From: Siphonodentalium dalli
Taxonomy: Eukaryota; Mollusca; Scaphopoda; Gadilida; Siphonodentaliidae
Length of the DNA stretch: 64,000 bases
Assembly: GCA_032622095.1 (NCBI GenBank)
Contig: CP136065.1
Span: forward strand, 56,293,949 to 56,357,948
Reading direction: 5' to 3'
Shown here: piece after piece, positions 35,148 to 46,899 of the stretch
Layout of the letters: each line of letters begins with the position of its first letter
Numbering within the stretch: the stretch's first letter is position 1
Made by a program: the position numbers and the translations under genes
Notes under the pieces: generated by a model
The model's database searches: none
Told to the model about the DNA's origin: nothing
Seen by the model: only the letters and a program-made list of their open reading frames with translations

Positions 35148-36651
35148 CTTGGAACAAACGTCGCACTACCGACGAATCGAATTCAATTATTTGAATTAGA
35201 TTCGTCGGTAGTGCGACGTTTGTTGCAAATAAATGCGAGTAGACGCACTACCGACGAAGAATGCGTGTGGTCAACACGAATTTAATTGCTGATGCGTCTG
35301 AGATCCGTGTTTGAAACAAACGTCGCATCACCGTCGACTCGAATTTAATTCGGAGACATGCAAACGAGCTGCATAATGATATGCTAATGAGGGAATTCCA
35401 ATTTAAACTGGAAAACAACAACGAGAATGACGTAATTTGGTGGTATTTGAATTCGAGTCGACGAAAGTGCGACGTTTGTTTCAAATTAAATGCGAGTAGA
35501 CGCACTAAATAAATATTTAGTCCGTTTGGATATACACGCTATAATGTGCATCCATGGACGTGTGCAAATTTAATATCAACGATGGGTTGAAATTGTTCTT
35601 GTAATTTGATTTTCCAGCAATGAATTATTGGGGAATTTGTTGTTTTTAGACCAACATATGCATATTTTCCTACTTTTGGTCCAACATTTTGACTGAAATG
35701 GCCTGTGTCCTGGTCCCTCATGACCCCCGTGGCCAGCCAACAAAAACTGCTAATTATTTTCCTATGCTTCTATTCAAAATTATGAACTTTAATGGTCATC
35801 AGATGGAAAATTTCCAACCTTCGTGGGGGTGTCAGGTTGGAAATTGTCAGCACTTGGAAAGCTTGAGGCCAGTCTAATGCTATATAGGTTTTTGCAGTTT
35901 TCATGTTCAAAGTTTTCTCCCGCTGTGCCAAACTATGATCGGATTTTCAGGTTCAGATCTGTGATTTTTCTTCTACTGGCAGAACCATGGTCCGCCCAGT
36001 GCATTATCACAAGTCTACTGATCCATTCAGAATAGGCTATTATCCAGGCATGTGAAGGAACAGCCAAGGGGGGTGCAAATTGAATTACGCAAATTTATTA
36101 GCCCCACCCCCAACCGAGACCCTATAGCCGTACGTCCCTGCCCGCCATGATTATTTTACCACGTGGTTTTAGATAGGCATACTGACGCAATATATAGTGA
36201 TATAGCGCGTTGACATCAACTTGCTATCAAATTGTTAAAACGGTACAACGTTTTCGTATAAAAATAAACTGGACCTGATTTCTTTCAGACAAGTTCAAAG
36301 CAAAATACCACCTAAAGAATCATGTCCGACCTAAAATATGTATCAAATACCTACGAAATAGCGATATAAAACCAATAATTTCCACTCCTCAGAATAGTAA
36401 CATTAATTTCGTCGCTTGGAAGTCAAAAGCCACATTTTCTCACTAAATTTTACGTTTTAGAATTGATATAAAACTTCCTATTTTAGCCGTTTTGACGAAA
36501 CCCCTTATGAACGCTTTATGCCATTTTAAGAAATCATTTAGATTCGTCTTGAATTAAATGCGACGTTTGTTTCAACAGACGAATTATGAATTAAACTCGA
36601 GTCTAATTCTAATTGAATTAGATTCGTCGGTAGTGCGACGTTTGTTCCAAG
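35148..36651. mobile_element. TIR element with gcgacgtttgtt subrepeats
   Basis: 31-bp perfect inverted ends (35148-35178 and 36621-36651; cttggaacaaacgtcgcact at the left). The motif gcgacgtttgtt or its complement recurs at least five more times inside, often next to gaattaaatgcga. No coding region recognised. Lies inside the 32920-42191 structure. Confidence 0.7.
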
Positions 36652-38103
36652 GGTTACAGTCTTGCAGATTTCAGGCTCTATATATCTCGAATGCCTCAAC
36701 TGACGGAGCTGCACGATACGTCATTTGAACGGAGATATGCTCAGCTACGCCATGGTTTACAAGTCGGATCTGCGCATGCGCGTATAAACACATCACCCAC
36801 CCTCACCCCCTCCCCCGATGAAATTTCTGCCAAGATGGAACTTGTAATCCGCAGTGTTTTAAACATGTACACCAATAATTAAATTATGAGTTTTTCACAC
36901 AGTAGATCATGCTTTAAACGAGATGTTCTGGGCGACGTACGTCGCCGGCAAATGGTTGGCGCTTTTCGGGCGACGTATATATGTATATAAACGACATTAT
37001 ACGTCACCGGCACTGAATGAGTTAAAATGGTATGTTGCAGTGACCAAGAACTTTTGCAAAGCATATATCTGTTTCACAAATGTATGCATGCCGTGTATGT
37101 ATAAAACAGTTTGCTTTAATAAGCATATCAATATGCCCTAACCATGGGTTAATATGCTACAATACGCATTCCCGCGTTGACGTCAAAGAAAATTACAAAC
37201 TAAATATGACGGAGTGTATCACACAAAGACTGAATCAAGTTATGACACTCGTGTTTACCGGTGTTCGTTTCGTATCCGACTGAGCCGCATTTGACCCGTA
37301 TTCCTGAAATTGTAACAACCAAAATTTCACGTGCTTAAATTAGTCTGATGTAAACACAAATTATGCTTCGATAAATACCTTCTTAATTGCGAATTAAAGT
37401 GTGTGTGTGCTGTTTAGAACAATATATTTGCACGATTACATGTATTCTCTATCGATCAGGGTAAGACTCCGTTACGAATTGTTTGAATTTTGCGTTATAT
37501 TTGGGTGTTTATTTCAGGGTGTCAGCGTTGTAAAATTTCTAGGCCACAGTCAATTTGACTGTGGAATCGGGTTTGTTTACACTTTTCGATATTTGTTATT
37601 TCGCTCTCAAAAACATATAAGTCGGCCAATCGGCTTGATCTTTGTATATATACGACTGTTAAGTATTAGTTGACAAGTTTATTCAATTTGTTTCGTCCAA
37701 GTCAGGTCAAAGGCATAAAATTTCATCTTTCCAAAATCCAAATACATTATGGAGAATGCATTTTGGAGTTAAGAAACTAAACGGAAACCAGAGCTTTGCT
37801 CGTTAAGGTGTTTTCGTTTAGTTTACTGAACTACCCGCCCCCTTGCACTCCGAGACAACCCGCCCCCGGACAACCCGCCCCATAAAATTAATTAGTGGCT
37901 AATTAGGAGGTGTGAGGGGATTATGAGATGTTTGTTTAACGAAACTGGGTTGATCTGTATATTTTTATTTGATGTAACGGACAACAATAAATACACATGT
38001 AATATAATATAACTTATGAACACAAAAATGAATCAACGATAATATGTTTATTTATTACGAAGTTTAGTGAACGAAATTTAAAAACGGAATGAAGTATATA
38101 TGC

Positions 38104-40673
38104 TAAGGCCAAAGTGAAAAATAGGTGTGTTTCCACTCCCATCCATAAAAAAAACAGGGGCGGGGGGGTGGCTTTTCACTTTATTTTATTTTTTCACTTT
38201 ATTTTTTCGCAGGGAAATTCAAATATCATATTTGTGCTATCTTTCTAATAATTATGTCATTTATGAACTTATTGTGAAGGCTAACAATGTATGTACTGAA
38301 TTTCAGTGCCTTGTATTTAATCTACATGTGCAAATTGTACATATGTTCATTAATATTCAATAAAACAACTAGTTTCAATATTTACAACAGTGTAGAATAA
38401 CTTTCCACATAATTGGGCGTCAAGGCCTTTGGGGTGATTCTTTTCATAGACTTGAAAAAAGGTGTTGCAGTGGGGAACCTTTGTCATTTTGTTTCTGCCT
38501 TGCGCCATGTGTATGCATTTAAAAAACTTAAGTGCCAACACGCTGCTGGCACTTGTTTGGGATGACATGTTGACACTATTTCCCGGATGTTGGCAAAATT
38601 GTTTTAGATCTTCCGGTAAATATACACTCCGGCTTCCGTTCGGTAAATTACCGTAGGCCTATATCATCCGGTTGTTACAGTCCGTTCTTTTCAGACACCG
38701 TTGGAAGTTTTGGGACAGATGTATTCTTTGCGATTGCGTTCGCGTAAATATTGTGTAGCATTATTTTGCCGGTATATTTGGGCATGTCGTTAGTTGACGT
38801 ACATTAATACAGGCCTCGCATTATCAAAATCAGTGCAAGGCTGCCAAGGAGGCCCCGCAAAAGAATTTACGAGGATGCTTTTGTTCGTTGGGGGCCTACA
38901 TTTGTTTATAGAATCCAAATTAACCTAAAATTGGCTATTCCAAAACTGCTAACCGACAGTGACATAAATATTTTACTAAATTAGTAAAATTACTACTATT
39001 TTGTTTAGGCGAGAGATTAATGTTGATACATTTCCTCGACATAGTTTGCAGTATGCCTTCGTGACAAATGACCGACCTTTATCATCAACTGTTGTTTTAA
39101 TTTCAAAGTTGTCTTTAAAAGTAAATTTGTCAAACGTAGAGACAAGAATTGTTTTGTCTTTCTTAACTCTTTCGTTGCCAAGCTAATTTTACACCGGAGA
39201 ATTTATGAGAAAACTGATTTTATTGTGGAAAAGTATGATACAATGAATAGTCTTCTTCTTATGAAATAATGTTTCAAATATCAAGGACATGTATGACTGT
39301 ATGTACTAGTATGTGATTAGCCAAAGAATTGCGGGTGAATATTTTGCCGAAGAATATTCACGACAATTAAGAGGCATAACTCCTTGTAACCCATGGGAAA
39401 TAACTCCAAATAAGGATTTTTTGCAATAATCCAATTGAAAAATGGCCCACCACCTGCTATATTCAATATTGGTTTTCTGAGACAGTATTCCAACGATGAT
39501 GATCTGATAAATCTTTCTACTGTCTTTCTCATTTTAAAAACTTGTAAGAGTAAATTAGGGTCTAGTTCTGTTATAGCTGGAGCATATGTGACGAGCTACA
39601 CAATGCAGCAGCCGATTTAGACTTTAGTTGCGACAGTTTACTACGAAAATAGCTAGGTTTTTTAATTGAGGAAAATGGCAATTTTGACTGTCAAAAAACA
39701 AAACAAAAATTGTGATATATAATTAAATCTCTAACTACAAGCTTATCATCATTGTGCTATAAATACAATAACAGAAATGACACATATGCATGTGGTCTAA
39801 ACTGTCACTGAGGCACGCTGGGTTCTGTGGGAGTTTATAATCACGCCGTTTGTTTTAATGAATTACGTTTTTACCTTGAAAAATAGGTGATTCATTCAGC
39901 AAAAACGGCAATTTTGACTATTAACAAAACTAATAAAACAATCTAAAGTACACATAATCTTTATTGTAATGTCAGGTTGTCATACTTTCATGTTTAAATT
40001 AGTTAATGCATTGGTAAAATGCAGATCTTTCATATAAATAATTAGCTAAAAATATTTTTCTTAAATTGTCGGCCATTTTGGATTTCCGACTGCGGATCTT
40101 ACATTATGTTTACAAACTTATTTCATTATTTTAATTTTCAAACGTCTTAAAAAGGATTAAAATTCAGATATATACTGCAGAATTTAATTAGAAACAATTA
40201 AAACAATAATTTTATGAAACTTGAAAAACTTTTTTTATTATTGTCATTCAGTTGTGATCAAAATAATTACGGTTACGGCCGTGGCCTCGTGATAATGAGA
40301 GGCCTGATTAATAATGCGGTCATAAACTCATCACCCTAATGCCGCCATGGAGCTTCATTTTACAGTGTGTCTGAAAACCACGTGCGCGTTTGTTTTTGTT
40401 TACAATCTGTTGCTATATCGGTCACAACACGGAATTTTATTGTCAGTGGGTCGATTTAATAACCAAATAAGGAGACAATTTTAGTATGCTTGTTTATGTG
40501 AGAGGTCTATATTTAACAATATAAATAGTGTAGTATTAATTCACATGGAAATAGTAAATACATCGTATTTTATTTTTCGGGATTCGGAAAATAAATAAAG
40601 TGAGTTTCGTCGGGGGGTTTTGAGGTGGGGCGGGCGGGGGAGTGGAAACATGCCTATTTTTCGCTTTGGCCTA
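38104..40673. mobile_element. 2.6-kb TIR element nested in the Mutator-like region
   Basis: Left end taaggccaaagtgaaaaata then tgtttccactccc; the right end reads, on the other strand, taggccaaagcgaaaaatag then tgtttccactccc. Both ends are followed by GC-rich tracts. Target duplication unclear. The only frames inside are short and unrecognised. Confidence 0.55.
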
Positions 40674-40846
40674 ATATGAATATGAACGAAGATTCAAAAC
40701 AAAATCTAATAAGTTTAACAAACGAACAAATGCAATGATTAATTTGGGGCTGCTGTAATCCTGTTTCGTTCGACGAGACATCAAGGCGAAGACTAGTGGG
40801 AATTGCTTCCCTTTGCCGTCTTTCTGTATAAATGCGTTGATGGACA

Positions 40847-41017
40847 TCAGCTGGCCTCGCAGAGTGGCTGTTTTAACGGTGCTCCCACAATCTTAAATGT
40901 ACCATCGATAAACCATATGCGTGCTCCAGACACATCACAATCAACGGCATGTTGCTTTGGTCGCACCTCCAAATCGCAGTGAATGCAAGGAAACATCACT
41001 AAGTGTTGTGATAACAC
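40847..41017 (-). pseudogene. MULE-type transposase fragment
   Basis: Minus-strand translation gives PCIHCDLEVRPKQ, DCDVSGARIWFIDGTFKIV and GAPLKQPL. The FIDGTFK..P block is the first catalytic-aspartate region of MULE-type transposases common in invertebrates. A stop follows directly after LCEAS. The upstream side is cut by the hAT element at 41018; the sequence resumes after 41872. Not functional. Confidence 0.6.
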
Positions 41018-41384
41018 TAGAGCTGGGACGGTTATGCGGTTAACCACCAACTATGGCCGTGACCGGTCACGGATTTGCCGTGGTCGGTTAACCGTAACAT
41101 CACTATTATAGTGTATGATCACTGTGATGTGAGTTAATCTGTCTCCGTCAATTAAAATGAATCCGAGATTGACGGAACAACATCAAACGACGGTGTGTCG
41201 GCTCTTTGAAGGCTACATTTAACAGCCTGCCGACGTCAAAACGAAACATCAAAGGGTCAGCACACGTGTGATCTTACAACATTGTCACATTGCATGACTC
41301 GTATTCAGTATTATTATCAGGAAGATAATTGTTTTTGTTGTCAACGACTAGTTATTTCTTGAGACTCCCGGCCCTTCAATCCAT

Positions 41385-41454
<70 letters not shown>

Positions 41455-41864
41455 ACAACATCACATACCAACGTATATGTAAGTATTTCATTAAGAATAA
41501 ATAATAATTGTTCGCCCACCCAGCTACCGGAAATTGCGGAATAATCAATGGAGTAATTTTACAAGGACAATAAATGAACACCTCACAGGGGAATGACATT
41601 GTATATTTATTTTATTCAGTAATAAATTGAAGATGTGTACTTAATTAGATATGTGATTATGTGTGTCATGGGTGACAACTTCTTTGTATAATGGGCAGGA
41701 GCCGTTCTCAAACTTACCATGTCAGTGAGCATCACAATCATCGCCGTTCTGCATACTGGGCTTACCCACCCATAATAGTACCTATAATATGTGGTTAACC
41801 GGTTAATCACGTTTTTTTGCCGTTCATAACCGGTCACGAAAAACCCATAACCGTCCCAGCTCTA
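41018..41864. mobile_element. hAT-type element inserted in the MULE fragment
   Basis: GATAACAC on both sides (41010-41017, 41865-41872). Ends tagagctgggacggttatg and cataaccgtcccagctcta are inverted; ggttaaccg and ccggtcacg motifs recur near both ends. Contains a ~68-nt C run at 41385-41452. Confidence 0.85.
41385..41452. repeat. Poly-C tract of about 68 nt
   Basis: Uninterrupted C run inside the hAT element. Length may be unreliable because such runs are hard to sequence. Other long C runs are at 43925-43961 and 56429-56450. Confidence 0.9.
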
Positions 41865-42415
41865 GATAACACACTGTGATAATGAACCATTTGCAGCAAA
41901 TGTTTGTTTTGAAAGCACCCCTTTTTGTTAGTCTTCACTTACCGTAAGTGCCGTTCAGAAACTGTTGTCAAAACATCGTGTCATACTTTACTCCAGTCCA
42001 CGCATTGACATAATTAATGAATAAACACATGTTTTGTTGGTCAAAATCTTTAATAATATATCACCAAAGAACATAAAAGAAACATAATCACTGTTAACAA
42101 TTTCTGGACAACCCGCCCTTATTTATCGGGACAACCCGGCCCGAAAATAGCAGAGGGGCGGGTTGTCTCTGGGGCGGGTAGTCCCGTTCCCATGAAATCA
42201 GGTCGAAAATAATAGGAACGCAGACCGAATCGCCCGCCATGGACTTTTCAACATTATGCTATTCTTATGCATCTGTCACTGATTCTTGTTCAGGGATTAG
42301 CAGCAACTTATCCACCTGTCATTTGGACTGGCAGTTGCGAATGAAGAACATCCAATTCTATCTCAACAATGTTGGCAGTGAATGGGCACTGCAATTTGGA
42401 TGTATATATTGAACA

Positions 42416-42851
42416 CAGTTGTTGGAAACTTGTCAAAAAACCCTGAAAAGAACAGCGGCTCGCTGATTCCACGAGTCGCCATCCGAGAGTCAAGCGCAGA
42501 TAATAGCATTTGAAATTATCTGCCCTTGACTCTCGGATGGCGACTCGTGGAATCGGCAGCCCACAGTTGCACAGTTGTTTTGGGAAGTTGTATACGATAC
42601 AAGTAATTATAAAGTGATAATTTTCTACTGCACTTACGGTAAACATGAAAAGAAACATATTTTTTATTACTAGGATGTGATACTTTTCTGAAATTAATGT
42701 TTTTATTATTGCAATTGAACACGAAACGAGCGGTGACATGGTTTGATGGGAGATGGGTGGGCTCAGTAGCTTTCCCTACTTGTCAATTATATTAATAAGT
42801 AGGGGTGGTGACATCTCTTTTCGGGGTTTTTTGACAAGTTTCCAACAACTG
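42416..42851. mobile_element. TIR element with central palindrome
   Basis: Inverted ends cagttgttggaaacttgtca and tgacaagtttccaacaactg, with ATATTGAACA close outside both ends. An inner palindrome of gattccacgagtcgccatcc lies at 42462-42556. Confidence 0.7.
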
Positions 42852-43505
42852 TGATATTGAACAAGGAAAACATGGTAAATATGCTTTGGGAACACCCTGT
42901 GATCAGAGGCCCCTGTTTCCCAAGGGAAGCCCCAGACACCAACATTGGACATGGTGACACCGTCTCTAGAACGTCAAATGACATGTACCCTGTCACCCGG
43001 TGTTTTATGCAATGGGTTTTGGCACCCGTATTCCAATTCCTGGCTAACTGCCTGTTCTTGTTGTTAATATTGTTTTGATGGTTCAGAAATATGCAGTATA
43101 CAGATTGCACTGGTATTTACCAACTATTTAAAATTTTGCTTTTGAAACTTTCTACTTTATTAATAAGTAAGGAGGATAATTTATAATTGTATGGATCGAT
43201 CACTGATTCACTGGTAGGGGGTAAGGCTTATACAGTCTTTGCATTTCGACACCGTAAACAGCACCTATATTTCAATTATATCTGTATATTTACAAATACA
43301 AACAAGTATATTGAACTCCGCATGTACATGGAATATTATGTAATGTAGAAAGAACGATGGAAATATGCATTTTAATAAGGCATAAAAAAAATAGCTTTGT
43401 CCCTCCCCCCCCCCATTGTTGTGTTGAATTACTGTTGATTAAAATATGAAATGAATTTAAAGAATAAGACTTGAAGTTGAATCACTGTTGCATGAGTTTC
43501 GGATT

Positions 43506-43709
43506 GAAAATTAGCTTTTCTGACAATATACTCAGATATAACTATGAGCATAATACAAAGTAGTGTATAAGAGCCCAGCTGCCCAGCGACATTTCGTCAT
43601 GTGCCATTATTAGGCATATAGTTTAATGGTGCATGGCGAACTGTCGCTGGGTGCTTACACTACTTGTCAATAGTTATATCTGAGTATATTGTCAGAGAAG
43701 CTCATTTTC
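43506..43709. mobile_element. Short palindromic MITE
   Basis: Arms tctgacaatatactcagata and tatctgagtatattgtcaga are inverted, continuing into cccagcgacat / ctgtcgctggg pairs. Confidence 0.7.
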
Positions 43710-43924
43710 ACTCAGAAACTCCAGCAACTGACTGCCAACTGTGAAATGATATACTGTTCACTAAATTTAGTATAGTTCATCATTCTACGATAACACCTGA
43801 GAGTTGTGCAAATTTGGAGTGTTGAACTTGAATAGCTATTTGCTCGTGGGATCAAATTTTGCGTATTGCGATACGTATCGTATCTTTGACCCCGTATCGT
43901 TACAGGCCTACCGCTCGCCAGACG

Positions 43925-43961
<37 letters not shown>

Positions 43962-43962
<1 letters not shown>

Positions 43963-46815
43963 TAAAATAAAAAGATTCCAAAGTTCCCAATTTACAGTCT
44001 GAAAATTACCAATCTCATTCTCCCAACTTGACTTTATTATTCCAATTTCTATTAATTTAAGTTGCTGGTTTCAATTCAATGAGTCATTAAGCCTAATTAA
44101 CTTGCAAAATCGCATTCACAAAACACACCAAACCAGGGATAGTGGGCTAACAAACATCCAAAAACACGATTCCTCGAAAATAGGCAACTTTAACCCAAAG
44201 TCTTTTAGACTGATTGGTATGGAATATGTTTATTAACTCAATTTGAAATGTTTGTGGTTGTTGATTAATAGAAATTAAATGGCTTTGGACATATATGACA
44301 ATTGATTGTTTCATACAAATTCTCAACAATCTGTTCTTAAATTTTCTGATAGTTAGGCACTGAAGCATGTAACCCCAGTATTAAAATTGGATGAAACATT
44401 GATGATTTGTGGGAAGGTGCAGGGAGGTGGGATTTTTGTTAGCAGGTCAATATTGTTCACATACAGGGAACTCATGCTTTAACGCAACATGTTATTATGG
44501 AATAACTACTTAATTCTACATGCATGTACTAAATTATACCAAGAATCAATCATAGTCATGACTATAATTTGTAAATAAAAATTTCAACTAACTAGAATAA
44601 AGTCTATATCAGTTTTATAGAGGTATTGACTTAGTATTTTTGTGTCCAATGTGGGGAAGGTAGTGGTGTGGCGAAAGCTTCACTAAGACAAAAGATTCAA
44701 GACAGCCACTCCTATATGTGAGATTTGTGCAAAGAGCAGTCTGACTCCTGTTATTGCCAGGCCATATGATAAATAAAAACTTAATTAAAAGAATATAAAA
44801 TAAAGTGCCTTGCAAGTTCGTTACAATATTATATCTAGATAGACTATATATACATTATTACATAGTATATCTGTATCTACAATATATTAAGGGCTGTTAA
44901 TACCGTGTGCATTATGGGAATTTTATAATAAAAAAAAAAGAAGTTTTCCCTACCCTAATTTTTTAACGTCCGTTACCTGAAACGAAGGTACTATTTTATT
45001 TGGCCTAAGTAGTACACAAGAAAATGACAAATACCTGCAACAATTACCCCCCACTACTTTTTAAATGTCATATTTCACTGCTAATTTTGGGGATGGAACA
45101 AAAGATATGAAACTCGTACTATTAGTAGATACTAGAAACATTGAAGTTGATAATGACACAGAGAATATGGGCATCTGACAACAGCTTCTGTCGGATGTTT
45201 GTAATATTTGCCACATTGGGAGTAATGGGAAAAACTTAATATCTATAGTATTACGTCCAATTTTGAACTAGAAATTCTTTTGCTCCTGATAGTGATATAA
45301 TTTTCAGAGCATTGATAATCGCATCAATGGCCTATTCTTGATGTTCATGATAGTTGGTACTGGGATTGTCTGCGAATACAGATGACACTAAGTCCAACCG
45401 GTACCATGTCAGAGTCCAACCCCCAACTGTTGAATGTGTATATGTAGTTGAGATGTTGGCTCAGTAACCAACTGAGCTATCTGTTCCTCAGGCCTGGTCA
45501 CAGTTGTTAGAAGCCTTGAATACGTTATGGGTGGGCGATTCCTGAAGCTACTAAATTTCAGTGTGACTTCTGGGCTCTGTACCAGTGCTGCACTACTCCT
45601 TATGTTAGTTATTATCCATTTGGAATGGCTAATGATATTGGGATTAAATAGCATGGTGTTAGGTGTGCTACAATTTACATCATATGGTTAAATTAAAATT
45701 GATACATGTAAATGTAAGATACACGTATACATATTTGGTTGAAAACTTGTCTATATCGGTGGACTTTTGAAGTCACAGGTGTCCATCCATGCCTCCATCT
45801 ATCCCAGATGGTTTATGATATCTTCAGTACAAGTAGTAATTAAAAAATGAAATTATATAATATTTGTTTTCTGAGCTTATTGGTTAGGGACACAGGCCAA
45901 ATTTGATTATGGGTGCTGTCTCAGATTGTTTTTAATTTGAAGCAAGAAAATACAGGTCATGAAGTTAAAATTTCGGTTCGGTCCACTACTTTTTACCAGA
46001 GTTATGACCCTAGTTGACTTGGAATATCCTGATTCTTTTGGTTTCAGGATGATAACTTCATATACTTAGAATTTACAGATTATGATGGTGTCTATAGTAT
46101 TGGAAACAAAAATGTAATTCAATGATTGTTCCCAGAATCATATTTTTATTTTGTTTAAATGCAACAGGTTAAATAATTATTCGGGGACTTTTGCCTTGCG
46201 CCCTTTTATTTACCTGTATTTACTGAGACTTAAAATAGTTTATGCCAAAATGAATTTTACATTTGAACTTAGGTCAAATAAATGAAGGTATTTTATTCTC
46301 AGGCACCACCACATTGAAATAAATGGCTCGCAATGGAAGCTTTATTTGTTCGATTTTTGATATTGTAACCAAAAAAAGTAAGAAAATAAATTTTGAAATT
46401 TAATAAATAAAAAATTTCCAATGTTTTGTGTTGGTTTACTATTTATAATTCCAGAACAATTGAAAGGCACTGAAGGAAATTTAGGATTACATTTTATAAT
46501 GAAGAGGTGTCAATTTATAGACAACAATAACAATTGTGATGAGTTAGGGGCATTACAACATTATAGGTATTCCATATGTCACATACTAGTAGTAGAATGT
46601 AATCTTTATATCAGCATAAATACAAATGTATGCGTATACATAAAATTTGCCTGAAAATCAATCTATTTTTTGTTAGGCCTTAGTTATAGACAGTGTGAAT
46701 TGCTGAATATGAAATTTTTATTTGTGTGAAACAACTAGCTACATTTTTGTACATGAACGTACTCTTGTTTGAACCAAAATAATAATTTCAGTCTTTCTTG
46801 TTTTATCATTTTACA
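43962..46815. other. Region upstream of SLC38A10
   Basis: Apart from the SINE-like remnant at 45400 I see no repeat family or gene. The SLC38A10 promoter and first non-coding exon are likely here or further left but cannot be placed. Confidence 0.4.
45400..45490 (-). mobile_element. Possible tRNA-derived SINE remnant
   Basis: On the minus strand gatagctcagttggtta resembles a tRNA 5' half with A box, and ggggttggactctgac is a weak B box. No cloverleaf closes, so it is a relic rather than a tRNA gene. Confidence 0.35.
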
Positions 46816-46899
46816 GCAGGTGGAACAAGCAAACAACAGTAGTCTACAGTGACCATTCTAAATCAACCAAGAAATATTGAAGAAGAAACAGAAAGCAAG

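Larger units (their letters stand above)
32920..42191. mobile_element. Mutator-like element, 9.3 kb, with nested insertions
   Basis: ATGAAATC lies directly outside both ends (32912-32919 and 42192-42199). The ends are inverted: left gggtccgtgactacccgccc then gagacaacccgcccc; right, read from the other strand, gggaacgggactacccgccc then the same gagacaacccgcccc. An 8-bp duplication, G-rich ends of ~37 bp and an internal MULE-type transposase fragment together indicate a Mutator-like element. Further copies of the cccgcccc motif lie inside at 37840-37890 and 42108-42150, so it may be a composite of two elements. No intact transposase remains. Confidence 0.65.

Noticed and set aside
38104-40673. 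Target duplication for the 2.6-kb element
   Set aside because: Flanks (tatatatgc / atatgaata) are AT-rich and only loosely similar, so no duplication is claimed.
41329-41599. Proline- or glycine-rich frames across the C tract
   Set aside because: Translation of a homopolymer.
42308-43110. Minus-strand frames of 143 and 107 residues
   Set aside because: The first runs through a palindrome and a TIR element; the second has no recognised domain or splice context.
45400-45490. Functional tRNA gene
   Set aside because: The B box is weak and no cloverleaf can be closed.
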